Of a stretch of DNA of 48,576 nt, positions 27,273 to 34,907 are shown one piece after another (position 1 is the first letter of the stretch; the number at the start of each line of letters is the position of its first letter). The notes under the pieces are model-generated. The model saw only the letters and a program-made list of their open reading frames with translations, searched no databases and had not been told where the DNA came from. Origin of the DNA: a virus. A program made the translations under genes and the position numbers. The stretch spans positions 1 through 48,576 of IMG/VR virus record IMGVR_UViG_3300008448_000145. One strand, 5' to 3'.

Positions 27273-28634
27273 TTAGATAGCCATTGCACTACCCTTGACA
27301 AACATAATCTTTAACAATTGGTTTGTAAGTGTAATTGGGGATGCGGAAAAATTACGAGCAAATACACAGAAGTACTCTGTACTGCCAGTCGTTGCTGTTG
27401 TAACTTGGTAAATAAGATCAGGCTGGTAAGAACTTGTAATTTGCGCTAAACCAATTGCAAAATCATCGTTCCATAAATTTGGAACAGTTTGATCTGTAAT
27501 CAATGCCACGCGATCATTAGCGGGAACGGTGGCTGTAACCGTTCTTTTGTACAGCAAAACTTCTTTTTGCCTAGAAGTATTTGTAACGCCAGAATTTTGA
27601 GCCAGCGTAAGTCCAAGTTCATATAGGTAATTTTCATAGAATGTTGCACCAACAAAAGTACGCCTATAAACTTGCCTACTTGAGTTGATATTTGTTGAAG
27701 TTCCAAGAACACTATCCCAAAATTCAACTTTTTGTAGAATAGTTCCCGTTGCAATAATTTTATCAGTGCTGGCAGTTCCGCGAAATCTAAAAGCAACCAA
27801 CTCGTTGCTTGTCGCTTGAAGATCAAGACCGCCTGTACCATTTACATATGCTTGATTTATAAATGTTACACAACTAAAAAGCCGCATAAACGGTATTGTT
27901 GGTTCAGCTTCGAAATAACAATTTTCAATATACAGCGGGTCGGTGTTCTCAATATACGACTGGTACCCACTGGTCGTACCAGTATTGCTTTCAATTACAG
28001 AATCACGGAAGCATAAATTTTTAGAAACAATGGTTGGCGTTGCTTTAAAACCATAATCACTGTTTTGGTTAATGTATGTTTTGTTGAGTGTAAGTGTTGT
28101 AAAGTAGCCGTTATCACCAATACCATCGTATTGTGGATCAACAAGCATACCCTTAATGTTTCCAAAAATTCGACAATTATTAAACGTAACATCAAACAAA
28201 TTGTTTATTCGAACACCAAGATTGATTTCAGTAATGTTTACATCGGTTACAGTCACGTAACCTGTAAACTCATACACATTCACCGCAGATAAATAAATAG
28301 CAGTTCCAGCGGCAGTTGAAGTCCCAAACATTCCAAAATGCTCAAGATCATTGTTGCCACCAGCAACACGCAAAAAGTCACCAGTGTGTGCTGTGGTGTC
28401 ACACTTAAACCGGCTTTTGCTTGACCCTACGCCAAAAATACGCATACCGCTAGGCACAACTGATTGCCCTGTCAAGAGAAAAGTTCCCTGTGGAATAAAG
28501 ACCGCATTGCCAGTAGCAATGGCTGCATTGAGCGCCGCAGTACTACTTGCTACACCAGTTGGGTCAGCGCCAAAATCGAGGATGTTAGCAGTCTCACCGC
28601 TAATCATGGAGTAAGAAACTTTTGTAAGCGCCAT
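27273..28634 (-). CDS. Pectate-lyase-fold tailspike (453 aa)
   Basis: An N-terminal segment (NILDFGADPTGVASSTAALN) opens the Pectate_lyase_3 domain of many phage tailspikes, followed by FIPQGTFLLTG. Residues 90-330 have short repeated beta strands with Asn-rich turns, as in right-handed beta-helices. The C-terminus is beta-rich. Tailspikes bind and often cleave host surface polysaccharides. The gene is visibly richer in A and T than the capsid genes, which suggests exchange between phages. No catalytic residues can be assigned by eye. Confidence 0.82.
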   Translation of the reverse strand: MALTKVSYSMISGETANILDFGADPTGVASSTAALNAAIATGNAVFIPQGTFLLTGQSVVPSGMRIFGVGSSKSRFKCDTTAHTGDFLRVAGGNNDLEHFGMFGTSTAAGTAIYLSAVNVYEFTGYVTVTDVNITEINLGVRINNLFDVTFNNCRIFGNIKGMLVDPQYDGIGDNGYFTTLTLNKTYINQNSDYGFKATPTIVSKNLCFRDSVIESNTGTTSGYQSYIENTDPLYIENCYFEAEPTIPFMRLFSCVTFINQAYVNGTGGLDLQATSNELVAFRFRGTASTDKIIATGTILQKVEFWDSVLGTSTNINSSRQVYRRTFVGATFYENYLYELGLTLAQNSGVTNTSRQKEVLLYKRTVTATVPANDRVALITDQTVPNLWNDDFAIGLAQITSSYQPDLIYQVTTATTGSTEYFCVFARNFSASPITLTNQLLKIMFVKGSAMAI

Positions 28635-28643
28635 ATTGTCCCC

Positions 28644-29630
28644 TTAGACTTGGTAAGTAGCTTCAAAGAAATAATTATTTCCCGGCCCGCCACCTGTATA
28701 CAGTTCTGTCACAACAAATGCGGGATTGTTTACAGTGCCGTTTTTGAATAACTGCAATCTTGTGGAATTTGCAACGCACCCAGTTGCCAAAGCCGTTGGT
28801 TGGTTGTAGTTCCCGCTATCAGGATTGAACCAAACATTGCCTATGCCAGCTTCTCCAACCGTAAACGGCAGTCCCGTAATATAAACTTGACCCGATGCAG
28901 CCCCGACAGTTATTGCCCCGGATGTGAAAAAATTACCGCTGACATACACCGTCCGACCGATCTTCGTGTATTTCCCCACAGCACTATCAAAAGTAACGGT
29001 TGTAAAGGCTCCACCAGCAGAACTCAGACCGGGACTCCAAGTGCCTTCTTCATAGTCGTCCAGCAACTCGCTGGTCATGCCAGCGGGGTTCGGGTCTTGC
29101 GTGAAGTCGATGCCTTTGCCTGCCTCAGCAAAAACTAAGTTTGAGTGATACAAGGTCACATTTGAATACTCAACTTTAACCGTTGCATATCCGCCATTGA
29201 ATATAGTAAATGGAGTACCTATAGCTTGTGTGTCAAGCTGCATGTCCGTGCCATCATTGTACAAGTACCCTCTAGCAGTAGTTCCATCCGCAGCAAAGAA
29301 CTTCAGCATATATCCTGCTGAATTGATTGTTCCCAAAGTAAAAACTCCTGTGCTTGGAGTAGCCGAGCCTATTGCTCCGGGGGCTGCAAAAGTAGCACCA
29401 TTTAAACTGCTCGCATTTAAGTTAGCTACGTTGGTTGTTGAAGCAACAGTTAGTGGTGCAGTGCCTGTTGTAACAGTTGATGCAAAAGACAATCCACTTA
29501 CTGCTCTACCAGAAGTCAAATCTGCCACTGACACTTTTTTAGTTGTACTACTTTGGACGATTGGTAAAACTTCAGTTCCTGCTAGGGGGACAGCACCAGA
29601 AGTTAAGGCAGAAATTTTTGAGTCAGCCAT
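28644..29630 (-). CDS. Tail fibre protein (328 aa)
   Basis: The N-terminus (MADSKISALTSG... LPIVQSSTTKKVSVADL) is the attachment-type segment common to phage fibres. Thr/Ala/Gly-rich stretches at about 45-120 read as beta-helical fibre, and LLDDYEEGTWSP near residue 190 is a frequent motif at the start of fibre C-terminal domains. The rest is beta-rich with aromatic strands. It probably binds a receptor, next to two tailspikes. Composition is AT-rich. Confidence 0.78.
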   Translation of the reverse strand: MADSKISALTSGAVPLAGTEVLPIVQSSTTKKVSVADLTSGRAVSGLSFASTVTTGTAPLTVASTTNVANLNASSLNGATFAAPGAIGSATPSTGVFTLGTINSAGYMLKFFAADGTTARGYLYNDGTDMQLDTQAIGTPFTIFNGGYATVKVEYSNVTLYHSNLVFAEAGKGIDFTQDPNPAGMTSELLDDYEEGTWSPGLSSAGGAFTTVTFDSAVGKYTKIGRTVYVSGNFFTSGAITVGAASGQVYITGLPFTVGEAGIGNVWFNPDSGNYNQPTALATGCVANSTRLQLFKNGTVNNPAFVVTELYTGGGPGNNYFFEATYQV

Positions 29631-29655
29631 AATTTAATCCTTTAATTCACGAAGT

Positions 29656-29931
29656 TTAAAAATGATTTTTAAAAATCAAAAGCATTTCATTGTATGTAAC
29701 TGCCGATGAAATTTGACTTTCAACTGCAATGGCATCTGCTCGATGTGCTTGACGTTCTGCAATCATTGCTTGTGGAATTTCTTTTTGACTGCTTGGGTCG
29801 GCGGCACGCACCACGTACCAATCCGTCTTAGAGAGTAATTTTGCCAATTTCGCAGCATTCAATTTAAACAAGTCTTCACGAACGTCTTCAATTGGCCGCT
29901 GCACATTCTCGATCTCAAAAAATCTGTTCAT
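29656..29931 (-). CDS. Tail-fibre assembly-like protein (91 aa)
   Basis: The pattern KTDWYVVRAADPSSQKEIPQ followed by Arg-rich helices (ERQAHRADA) matches small fibre-assembly or XkdW-like proteins, which have tDWyv.R...g..IP followed by R...R. Such proteins often help fold or attach fibres encoded next to them, as here. The start is eight bases from the adjacent tailspike gene. Confidence 0.65.
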   Translation of the reverse strand: MNRFFEIENVQRPIEDVREDLFKLNAAKLAKLLSKTDWYVVRAADPSSQKEIPQAMIAERQAHRADAIAVESQISSAVTYNEMLLIFKNHF

Positions 29932-29939
29932 GATTTTCC

Positions 29940-31673
29940 TTAGTTAACGCTGCGGCATGTTTCAAACCAGTTTGTGCCTCTTTTTACAACCGTCAGGGTA
30001 TCGTGTTGCGTCCCCGCGAAAGATGCAAATCCTTGCAAATAGAAGTTTGCCAACGTAATTGTTGTGTTGCCGTTGGTGAAATACATCGTCACTTCTTGGC
30101 CTTCATAACCATCGTCTAAATTGGTCACGCTTGTTGCACTTGCGTTGTTAAAAACAATGTGCTTCGCGCTATTAACACTTGGCGTTGTATCGCCATTGGC
30201 GGCAGTAATCCACAACACTTGGTCGGCATACACGTTGATGCCGCAGTAAATGCCAGTTGCTGGGTCAAAGTCAATGACACCACGGGCCGTAATGCCAACA
30301 TACGAGTTGTTCCCGATGATATTTCCGGTTGGAAATGTTGGTGGCGCTCCCGTGTATGAAACAACAATTCCAGCCTGACTTGATGGAACAACCGATACTG
30401 ATGACAACACGTTGCCAGAAAAAATGTTTCCGCTTCCATTGACACAGAAGATGTGCAAACTTCCGGGGTCAATAATTACGTTTCCTGTAATTGTATTTCG
30501 ATTAGGATACGAGTTTGCTGGTACTCCACCTTCTAGATATATTCCATACACCGCTGGATTGACAATCGTATTTCCGATTACGACGTTATCGCAAGTATTT
30601 ACGTCCAAACCAATTGCGCGGCTACCTTGGTTATTTTTAATAGTGTTGTTTGCAACTGTGCAATAGCGAACACCGTCATATGATGCCACGTTGTAAAGGG
30701 CAATTGACTCTACAGCACAATTAACAGACGTGTTGTTTGCAACAACGCAGTATTGCGATCCCTGAGGCGATGAACCCGACAAATACACATCATGCCGCGC
30801 AACATTTTCAAAAGTATTTTCGGTAACGATAAAACGTAAACCAATGTTATAAACAGCATATCCGTTGCCCGATGGTGCAACACCCGTTCCAATGTCTTTA
30901 AAATAGTTGTTAATTACTTTGCAATCATTTGCGTTTTCATTGGTGTTTAGAAAACCGTTTGTCCAATTGTGAACATAACAATTCTGAAGCACCGTCTTGG
31001 GTGCGAATGTGCGAATTGCACTTTTGTTATCATTCGACACCGAAGCACCATCAAATTCCAATCCATTGATTTCAATGTTTGAACAAGTACTGTCAATATC
31101 CCAAAGATCAAACGATGTGTTAACTACAATTTTTGATGCAAACGGTTCACCAAACAAAGTCATATTTGCCACGTTGGTAAATGTAATCGTGCTGGTGATT
31201 AGATATGAGCCGAGTGGGAAATAAAGACTTTTTCCACTAGACGCCAAAATCGCAGTTCTAACGGCATTAGTGTCATCAGCCACACCATCACCTACAGCGC
31301 CAAAGTCCTTGACGCTGACAGTATCACGCAACTTATCGCGGAAATTACGAATCACTGCGCCGGTGCCTGATTGCAAAAAGTCTGTGACCGCTGCCCCAGT
31401 CACGCGCAACTCAATGCGGGAACCCGCAGCGAACGAGTTGGCCGTAGAGCCTTCCTGTGCCCGCACCACGGTCATGGAATCGCCAGACCGTGCTGTGACC
31501 TTGATCACCTCGAACGTACCGCCTGTGCTCTCCAGTGTGGCGTAGAAGTAGTCGGATGCGCCGAGCGCAGGGAAGCTGGCCCCGTTGCCCGTCGTCAGGA
31601 CGATGCCCGTGTCCGAGGCGCTGATCGCAGTTGCCAGCGTGCCAGAGGCGTTGTTCTTCAGTTGAATTCCCAT
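29940..31673 (-). CDS. Tailspike with anchor domain and pectate-lyase fold (577 aa)
   Basis: The ATG at 31673 has GGAG five bases upstream and is chosen over the GTG at 31679. Residues 1-105 form an anchor domain (GASDYFYATLES, KVTARSGDSMTVVRAQEG) that is clearly repeated in the separate 109-residue protein at 32171-32500. Then comes VSVKDFGAVGDGVADDTNAV, the Pectate_lyase_3 entry motif, and a long beta-helix with stretches such as VIGNTIVNPAVYGIYLEGG. The C-terminus is a beta-rich trimer-type tip. Probable host-polysaccharide binder or depolymerase. The spike part is AT-rich, whereas its anchor is closer to the genome average. Confidence 0.85.
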   Translation of the reverse strand: MGIQLKNNASGTLATAISASDTGIVLTTGNGASFPALGASDYFYATLESTGGTFEVIKVTARSGDSMTVVRAQEGSTANSFAAGSRIELRVTGAAVTDFLQSGTGAVIRNFRDKLRDTVSVKDFGAVGDGVADDTNAVRTAILASSGKSLYFPLGSYLITSTITFTNVANMTLFGEPFASKIVVNTSFDLWDIDSTCSNIEINGLEFDGASVSNDNKSAIRTFAPKTVLQNCYVHNWTNGFLNTNENANDCKVINNYFKDIGTGVAPSGNGYAVYNIGLRFIVTENTFENVARHDVYLSGSSPQGSQYCVVANNTSVNCAVESIALYNVASYDGVRYCTVANNTIKNNQGSRAIGLDVNTCDNVVIGNTIVNPAVYGIYLEGGVPANSYPNRNTITGNVIIDPGSLHIFCVNGSGNIFSGNVLSSVSVVPSSQAGIVVSYTGAPPTFPTGNIIGNNSYVGITARGVIDFDPATGIYCGINVYADQVLWITAANGDTTPSVNSAKHIVFNNASATSVTNLDDGYEGQEVTMYFTNGNTTITLANFYLQGFASFAGTQHDTLTVVKRGTNWFETCRSVN

Positions 31674-31675
31674 AT

Positions 31676-31804
31676 TCACTCCAGCAGAATGTACGAGCCG
31701 TCTTCTTGCAGCAGATCATCGCCGTCTTCAAGCAGCAAGTTGTTGAGGAGCGCAGAGGTCTGCCTCCGAATGCGCCGCATGATCAGGACGATGTTCAGTG
31801 CCAT
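31676..31804 (-). CDS. Small protein between tail genes (42 aa)
   Basis: Short frame from ATG 31804 to TGA 31676, where the tailspike ribosome site begins. The N-terminus is basic and hydrophobic (MALNIVLIMRRIRRQ) and the end repeats LLLEDGDDLLQEDGSYILLE, a beta-hairpin-like pattern seen at the ends of some phage tail proteins. It fits exactly between the genes. Possibly a tail accessory piece. Confidence 0.5.
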   Translation of the reverse strand: MALNIVLIMRRIRRQTSALLNNLLLEDGDDLLQEDGSYILLE

Positions 31805-31805
31805 G

Positions 31806-32159
31806 TCAGCCTCGCAACACCACGGTCACGTCAACGGCGTTGGCCGCGCCGCCAGCGATCACCGGGCGGATATACATCGCAGCAGTCGTGAACTCAAACA
31901 GCGCAGCCGCTGTGGCGCTGATCACGGTGCCACCCAAGTCCTTCATGTCGAAGTAGGTCGTGCCGTCGTTGGACACTTGCAGCCCGATGGTCGCACCACC
32001 GAAGGTGCCGCCGAACTGCACAGCGCCCGCCACAGCGGCCTGCGCGGCGACGGGGAAGGCCGTGAGGGTGTCACCAGTCACGATGTCTGCCCACGTCACA
32101 CGGGGCGTCTTGCCCGACTGGGTGGCGACGAAATCAAAGGTAGGGGTTACGGTAGCCAT
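31806..32159 (-). CDS. Beta-rich virion protein (117 aa)
   Basis: A single small beta domain: residues 1-30 contain FDFVATQSGKTPRVTWADI, then Gly/Ala-rich strands with GLQVSNDGTTYFDMKD and a C-terminal IRPVIAGGAANAVDVTVVL. Such proteins often decorate virions or tails. The gene lies between two related anchor-domain genes. Family not named. Confidence 0.65.
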   Translation of the reverse strand: MATVTPTFDFVATQSGKTPRVTWADIVTGDTLTAFPVAAQAAVAGAVQFGGTFGGATIGLQVSNDGTTYFDMKDLGGTVISATAAALFEFTTAAMYIRPVIAGGAANAVDVTVVLRG

Positions 32160-32170
32160 GTTGTGTCCTT

Positions 32171-32500
32171 TCAGAGAAGCAGATAGTCATTCGTCTCGTC
32201 GATGATGGCCGCAATGGTTGCGGCAGTGATCCGGTGCTCGAAGCGGCTGTTGGCCGGGAACGGGATCGCCATCGTGCTCTCCTGCGCCCGAACCATCGTC
32301 ATCACGTCATCGGTGCGGGCCGTGACCTTCACGATCTCAAAGTTGTTGTTGACATCACTGAGCGTGGCGAAAAAGTAATCGCCCGAGCCAAGGATGGGGA
32401 ACAAAGACCCCTTCCCGGTTGTCACGGTCAGCGATGTCTGTGTGCTACTCACCGAAAGCGGGACAAGGGCGGTAGCGTTGTTGGTCAGTTTGATTCCCAT
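32171..32500 (-). CDS. Stand-alone tailspike anchor domain (109 aa)
   Basis: ATG at 32500 follows a GGAGCC ribosome site; the longer frame to 32623 lies in the next gene. The sequence parallels the first 105 residues of the tailspike at 29940-31673 along its whole length: DYFFATL, FEIVKVTAR and MTMVRAQES match DYFYATL, FEVIKVTAR and MTVVRAQEG. It ends in IIDETNDYLLL. It may attach another fibre to the tail, or it may be a relic of an older spike gene. Both genes keep the anchor intact. Confidence 0.8.
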   Translation of the reverse strand: MGIKLTNNATALVPLSVSSTQTSLTVTTGKGSLFPILGSGDYFFATLSDVNNNFEIVKVTARTDDVMTMVRAQESTMAIPFPANSRFEHRITAATIAAIIDETNDYLLL

Positions 32501-32501
32501 G

Positions 32502-33278
32502 TCAGGCTCCAAAGGGTTGCATCCGCACGCGCATGGTGCCGCGCACGTTGCCGAGGTTGGCCCGAGCACGTCGCTCTGAGGTTTGGTAAACGTACTGCTT
32601 GGCGTGGTACGCAGCAAGCTCACGATCTGACCACGCTTGGTTCGGCAACACCAGAAGATGTTGCAGCGCCCCGTGCATGATAACCTCCTCCAACTCGTCG
32701 AAGATCACCTCGTCCATCGCCGTCGCGTTCTTCTTGGGCTTGAGCGCCAAGAACATGCGGCACCGGTAGGGCTTGTCGTTGTTGGGCAGCGGCAGGATGA
32801 TGTACTTGTCCGGCGTCACTTGTGTGATGGACTGGGGAGTGCTGGCATCGGCGATGATGGCGTCAGGCACCGTGAAAGCAGCCTGATCATTGAACAGCAC
32901 CTCGTTGTACTCTGGGGCGTTGAACGTGCTAGTCGAGGGTGTCTCGCTCCACGCTACTGCCGGAGCCTGCCCGCTGTAGAGGTCGGCCCACTGAGGATAC
33001 AACTCGATGGCTTTCTCCATCGTCAGGCGCTCCAAGGGGCGGTCATTGACCACCGCCTCGAACATCACATGCACATCGGTGTTCACCGGCTTGTTGTAGG
33101 CGTACTCGCTGACACCGGGCAACAAGTTGAACAACGGCACTTGGTATCGCCAGTACAGCGTGCGCTCGCACGTGCGGATGGCCGAGTCGCGGATGTACTG
33201 CACGATGGTGGCGTTGGGGCACCCCGGCACAGAAGCCTGCACACGGGGGACGAGGGATGCGAAGGTGCGGTCGGCCAT
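32502..33278 (-). CDS. Tail or head-tail adaptor protein (258 aa)
   Basis: The N-terminus (FASLVPRVQASVPGCPNATI) and the late segment DELEEVIMHGALQHLLVLPNQ are typical of small podovirus adaptor proteins of the head-tail joint. The protein is mixed alpha/beta without disordered regions, ending in an Arg-rich tail. It pairs with the adaptor-like gene 33280-33924 upstream by a two-base gap. Function by context and general likeness. Confidence 0.65.
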   Translation of the reverse strand: MADRTFASLVPRVQASVPGCPNATIVQYIRDSAIRTCERTLYWRYQVPLFNLLPGVSEYAYNKPVNTDVHVMFEAVVNDRPLERLTMEKAIELYPQWADLYSGQAPAVAWSETPSTSTFNAPEYNEVLFNDQAAFTVPDAIIADASTPQSITQVTPDKYIILPLPNNDKPYRCRMFLALKPKKNATAMDEVIFDELEEVIMHGALQHLLVLPNQAWSDRELAAYHAKQYVYQTSERRARANLGNVRGTMRVRMQPFGA

Positions 33279-33279
33279 G

Positions 33280-33924
33280 TCAGATCACCTGTCTCGGGTC
33301 TTGCCCGCCTGCTTCGGTATCCGTGATCGTGCGCGACTGCAACGACACACCGAGTCCCTGAACAAACGAATCTTGGAACAGCTTGGCTCGGCCCGAGTTT
33401 ACGTGCTCGTTGTCGATGGACTCAGCCAAAAACACCACCCCGTCTACAGTCGTAGGGAAGTAGGCATCAGTGGGGAACGTGATCTCTTGATCGAGGGCAT
33501 AGTCAGGCGGCGTCTGGGCGTACTCTCCAACAAGCACGACCCCCGCAGCAGGGCGGGGGGACACGAAGAACCTGTTGGGGTTGCGCACATGGCGCATGAA
33601 GTTCACAGGCTGGCCGGGAGTCTCGCGCACCCAACCGGGGGCTGTGCGATCCAGCGTTTCGCGGTCGGCTTCCGTGACGGCATCGCCGTCCTTGACTTGA
33701 AAGATTTCGATCAACCGTGTCGAGTCAGCGGGGCAGCTTTGCAAAACGGTGTTGGCCGTAGTCGGAAAGTCCGCGATCACCGCGAACAGATCAGGGCGAA
33801 GCATCACCATGCGCTTGAGCGTCTGATTGACGAAGCCCAGCAGCACCGCATCGCTGTAGCGGAACGGTGTCTTGGTGTCTTGGATCAGACGACGCACTTC
33901 GGTGATGACTTCGTTGGGTGTCAT
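33280..33924 (-). CDS. Phage adaptor protein, DUF6682-like (214 aa)
   Basis: Starts with TPNEVITEVRRLIQDTKTPFRYSD, then a helix VLLGFVNQTLKRMVMLRPDLF, followed by alternating beta strands and LVGEYAQTPPDYALDQEIT. This matches a family I recall as DUF6682, an adaptor between portal ring and tail in podoviruses. The overlap with the preceding gene is four bases. The name is from memory; an adaptor role is likely. Confidence 0.7.
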   Translation of the reverse strand: MTPNEVITEVRRLIQDTKTPFRYSDAVLLGFVNQTLKRMVMLRPDLFAVIADFPTTANTVLQSCPADSTRLIEIFQVKDGDAVTEADRETLDRTAPGWVRETPGQPVNFMRHVRNPNRFFVSPRPAAGVVLVGEYAQTPPDYALDQEITFPTDAYFPTTVDGVVFLAESIDNEHVNSGRAKLFQDSFVQGLGVSLQSRTITDTEAGGQDPRQVI

Positions 33925-34199
33925 GCAGGCAATCCTCGTGAGGCTTCTTCAGCCAGTTCAGGAGAAGTATACGCCGGAGCCTCTGGAATGTCAGCAGTTG
34001 ACAAGTCAAGCGCACCCTTCTTCTTGCGTCCAGTTACCTTCACAGCCTCTGCAACACGCTGTGCAGCAGCCGGAGGGATGAACCGCTCAGGGTACGCGAT
34101 CTCCTCTGGCACGACTTCGCAATCTGGGTTCTTTGCCAGAATCGGGTTGAAGTCATAAATGAAGCCATCGGCCTTGACTCGAATGTACATCTTGCTCAT
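33921..34199 (-). CDS. Small hypothetical protein (92 aa)
   Basis: The N-terminal part (SKMYIRVKADGFIYDFNPILAKNP) is beta-like; the rest is polar and rich in Glu, Pro and Lys with a basic patch GRKKKG, probably disordered. Its start lies just after the small basic protein genes, and the end overlaps the adaptor start by four bases. Role unknown, probably a virion component. Confidence 0.6.
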   Translation of the reverse strand: MSKMYIRVKADGFIYDFNPILAKNPDCEVVPEEIAYPERFIPPAAAQRVAEAVKVTGRKKKGALDLSTADIPEAPAYTSPELAEEASRGLPA

Positions 34200-34221
34200 T
34201 GGGATTCTTTCTCTTGGTTGA

Positions 34222-34455
34222 CTATCGGTACTTCGCGGTTTTCTTTGCGACAGATTTTGGTTGGGCTACGAACTGCTTCCCCGCAGCTTTGCCCATGCGT
34301 TTTGCACGTGTTGTTGCAGCGTACTCAGCAGGGCTAAGACTCTTAATTGCAGCTTCAGGAAGGTATCGTTCACCCGTGTCAGAAGATTTTTTACCACTTT
34401 TGGTTCTCCATTTTTGATCGCCCCAGTCTTTGAGGCTTTTCTGTGGGGCTTTCAT
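34222..34455 (-). CDS. Small basic protein, DUF5872-like (77 aa)
   Basis: ATG 34455 follows the upstream gene by one base. The protein reads KSLKDWGDQKWRTKSGKKSS, then ERYLPEAAIKSLSPAEYAATTRAKRMG, a pattern I recall as DUF5872, found in phages and some large viruses. It is highly basic, so it probably binds DNA or RNA or packs with DNA in the capsid. One of three short basic genes in a row. Confidence 0.7.
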   Translation of the reverse strand: MKAPQKSLKDWGDQKWRTKSGKKSSDTGERYLPEAAIKSLSPAEYAATTRAKRMGKAAGKQFVAQPKSVAKKTAKYR

Positions 34456-34456
34456 G

Positions 34457-34651
34457 TCAGTCCCTGTACCCGCCGCCAGCGGCCTTGTACTTCTTGGCAA
34501 CAAGTTGTGCCTTGCGTGCGCTCCATTGCCCAGCACCAGTGCCCTGCACCGCAGCAGACTTCACCTGCGACACGATCCGCTTGCGCAGTTCGGGCTTGGT
34601 GTAGTTGCCAGCAGCGTTGACCGTGGATTTGGCTTTGGGTTTGGTCACCAT
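34457..34651 (-). CDS. Small basic protein (64 aa)
   Basis: A lysine-rich protein (VTKPKAKSTVNAAGNYTKPE, QWSARKAQLVAKKYKAAGGGY). Short phage proteins ending in QWSARKAQ...A..YK..GGGY are common beside structural genes; function unknown. It has overlap-free tight spacing with the two basic neighbours, forming a small basic-protein cluster. Confidence 0.65.
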   Translation of the reverse strand: MVTKPKAKSTVNAAGNYTKPELRKRIVSQVKSAAVQGTGAGQWSARKAQLVAKKYKAAGGGYRD

Positions 34652-34652
34652 G

Positions 34653-34907
34653 TCAGCACTTCCAAGCCCGTAGGCTCTTGTTGATCCGGCTGTTGGGATC
34701 GTTGGCTGTCTTCTCGGAGGTGAGCTTCTTTTTCATGCCCTCCATCCGGGCACAGAACGAATCCTTGCGCGGGCCACCTTCAGGCTGCGGAGCCTTCAGT
34801 CCGGGTTTACCCGGATTGGCCTTGTTGTAGGACGCACGACCCTTGGCGTTCAAGCCGCCCTTGGGGTCTTTGCCTTCCTTGCGAGTCCATGCTGGTGTCT
34901 TTGCCAT
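34653..34907 (-). CDS. Small basic protein, DUF6321-like (84 aa)
   Basis: The pattern WTRKEGKDPKGGLNAKGRAS, then PGLKAPQPEGGPRKDSFCAR and MEGMKKKLTS, matches the family I recall as DUF6321, of unknown function. The ATG at 34907 overlaps the previous stop (TAATG). Strongly basic with two cysteines (C51 region and terminal C84). Possibly packed with phage DNA or a moderator of host processes. Confidence 0.7.
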   Translation of the reverse strand: MAKTPAWTRKEGKDPKGGLNAKGRASYNKANPGKPGLKAPQPEGGPRKDSFCARMEGMKKKLTSEKTANDPNSRINKSLRAWKC

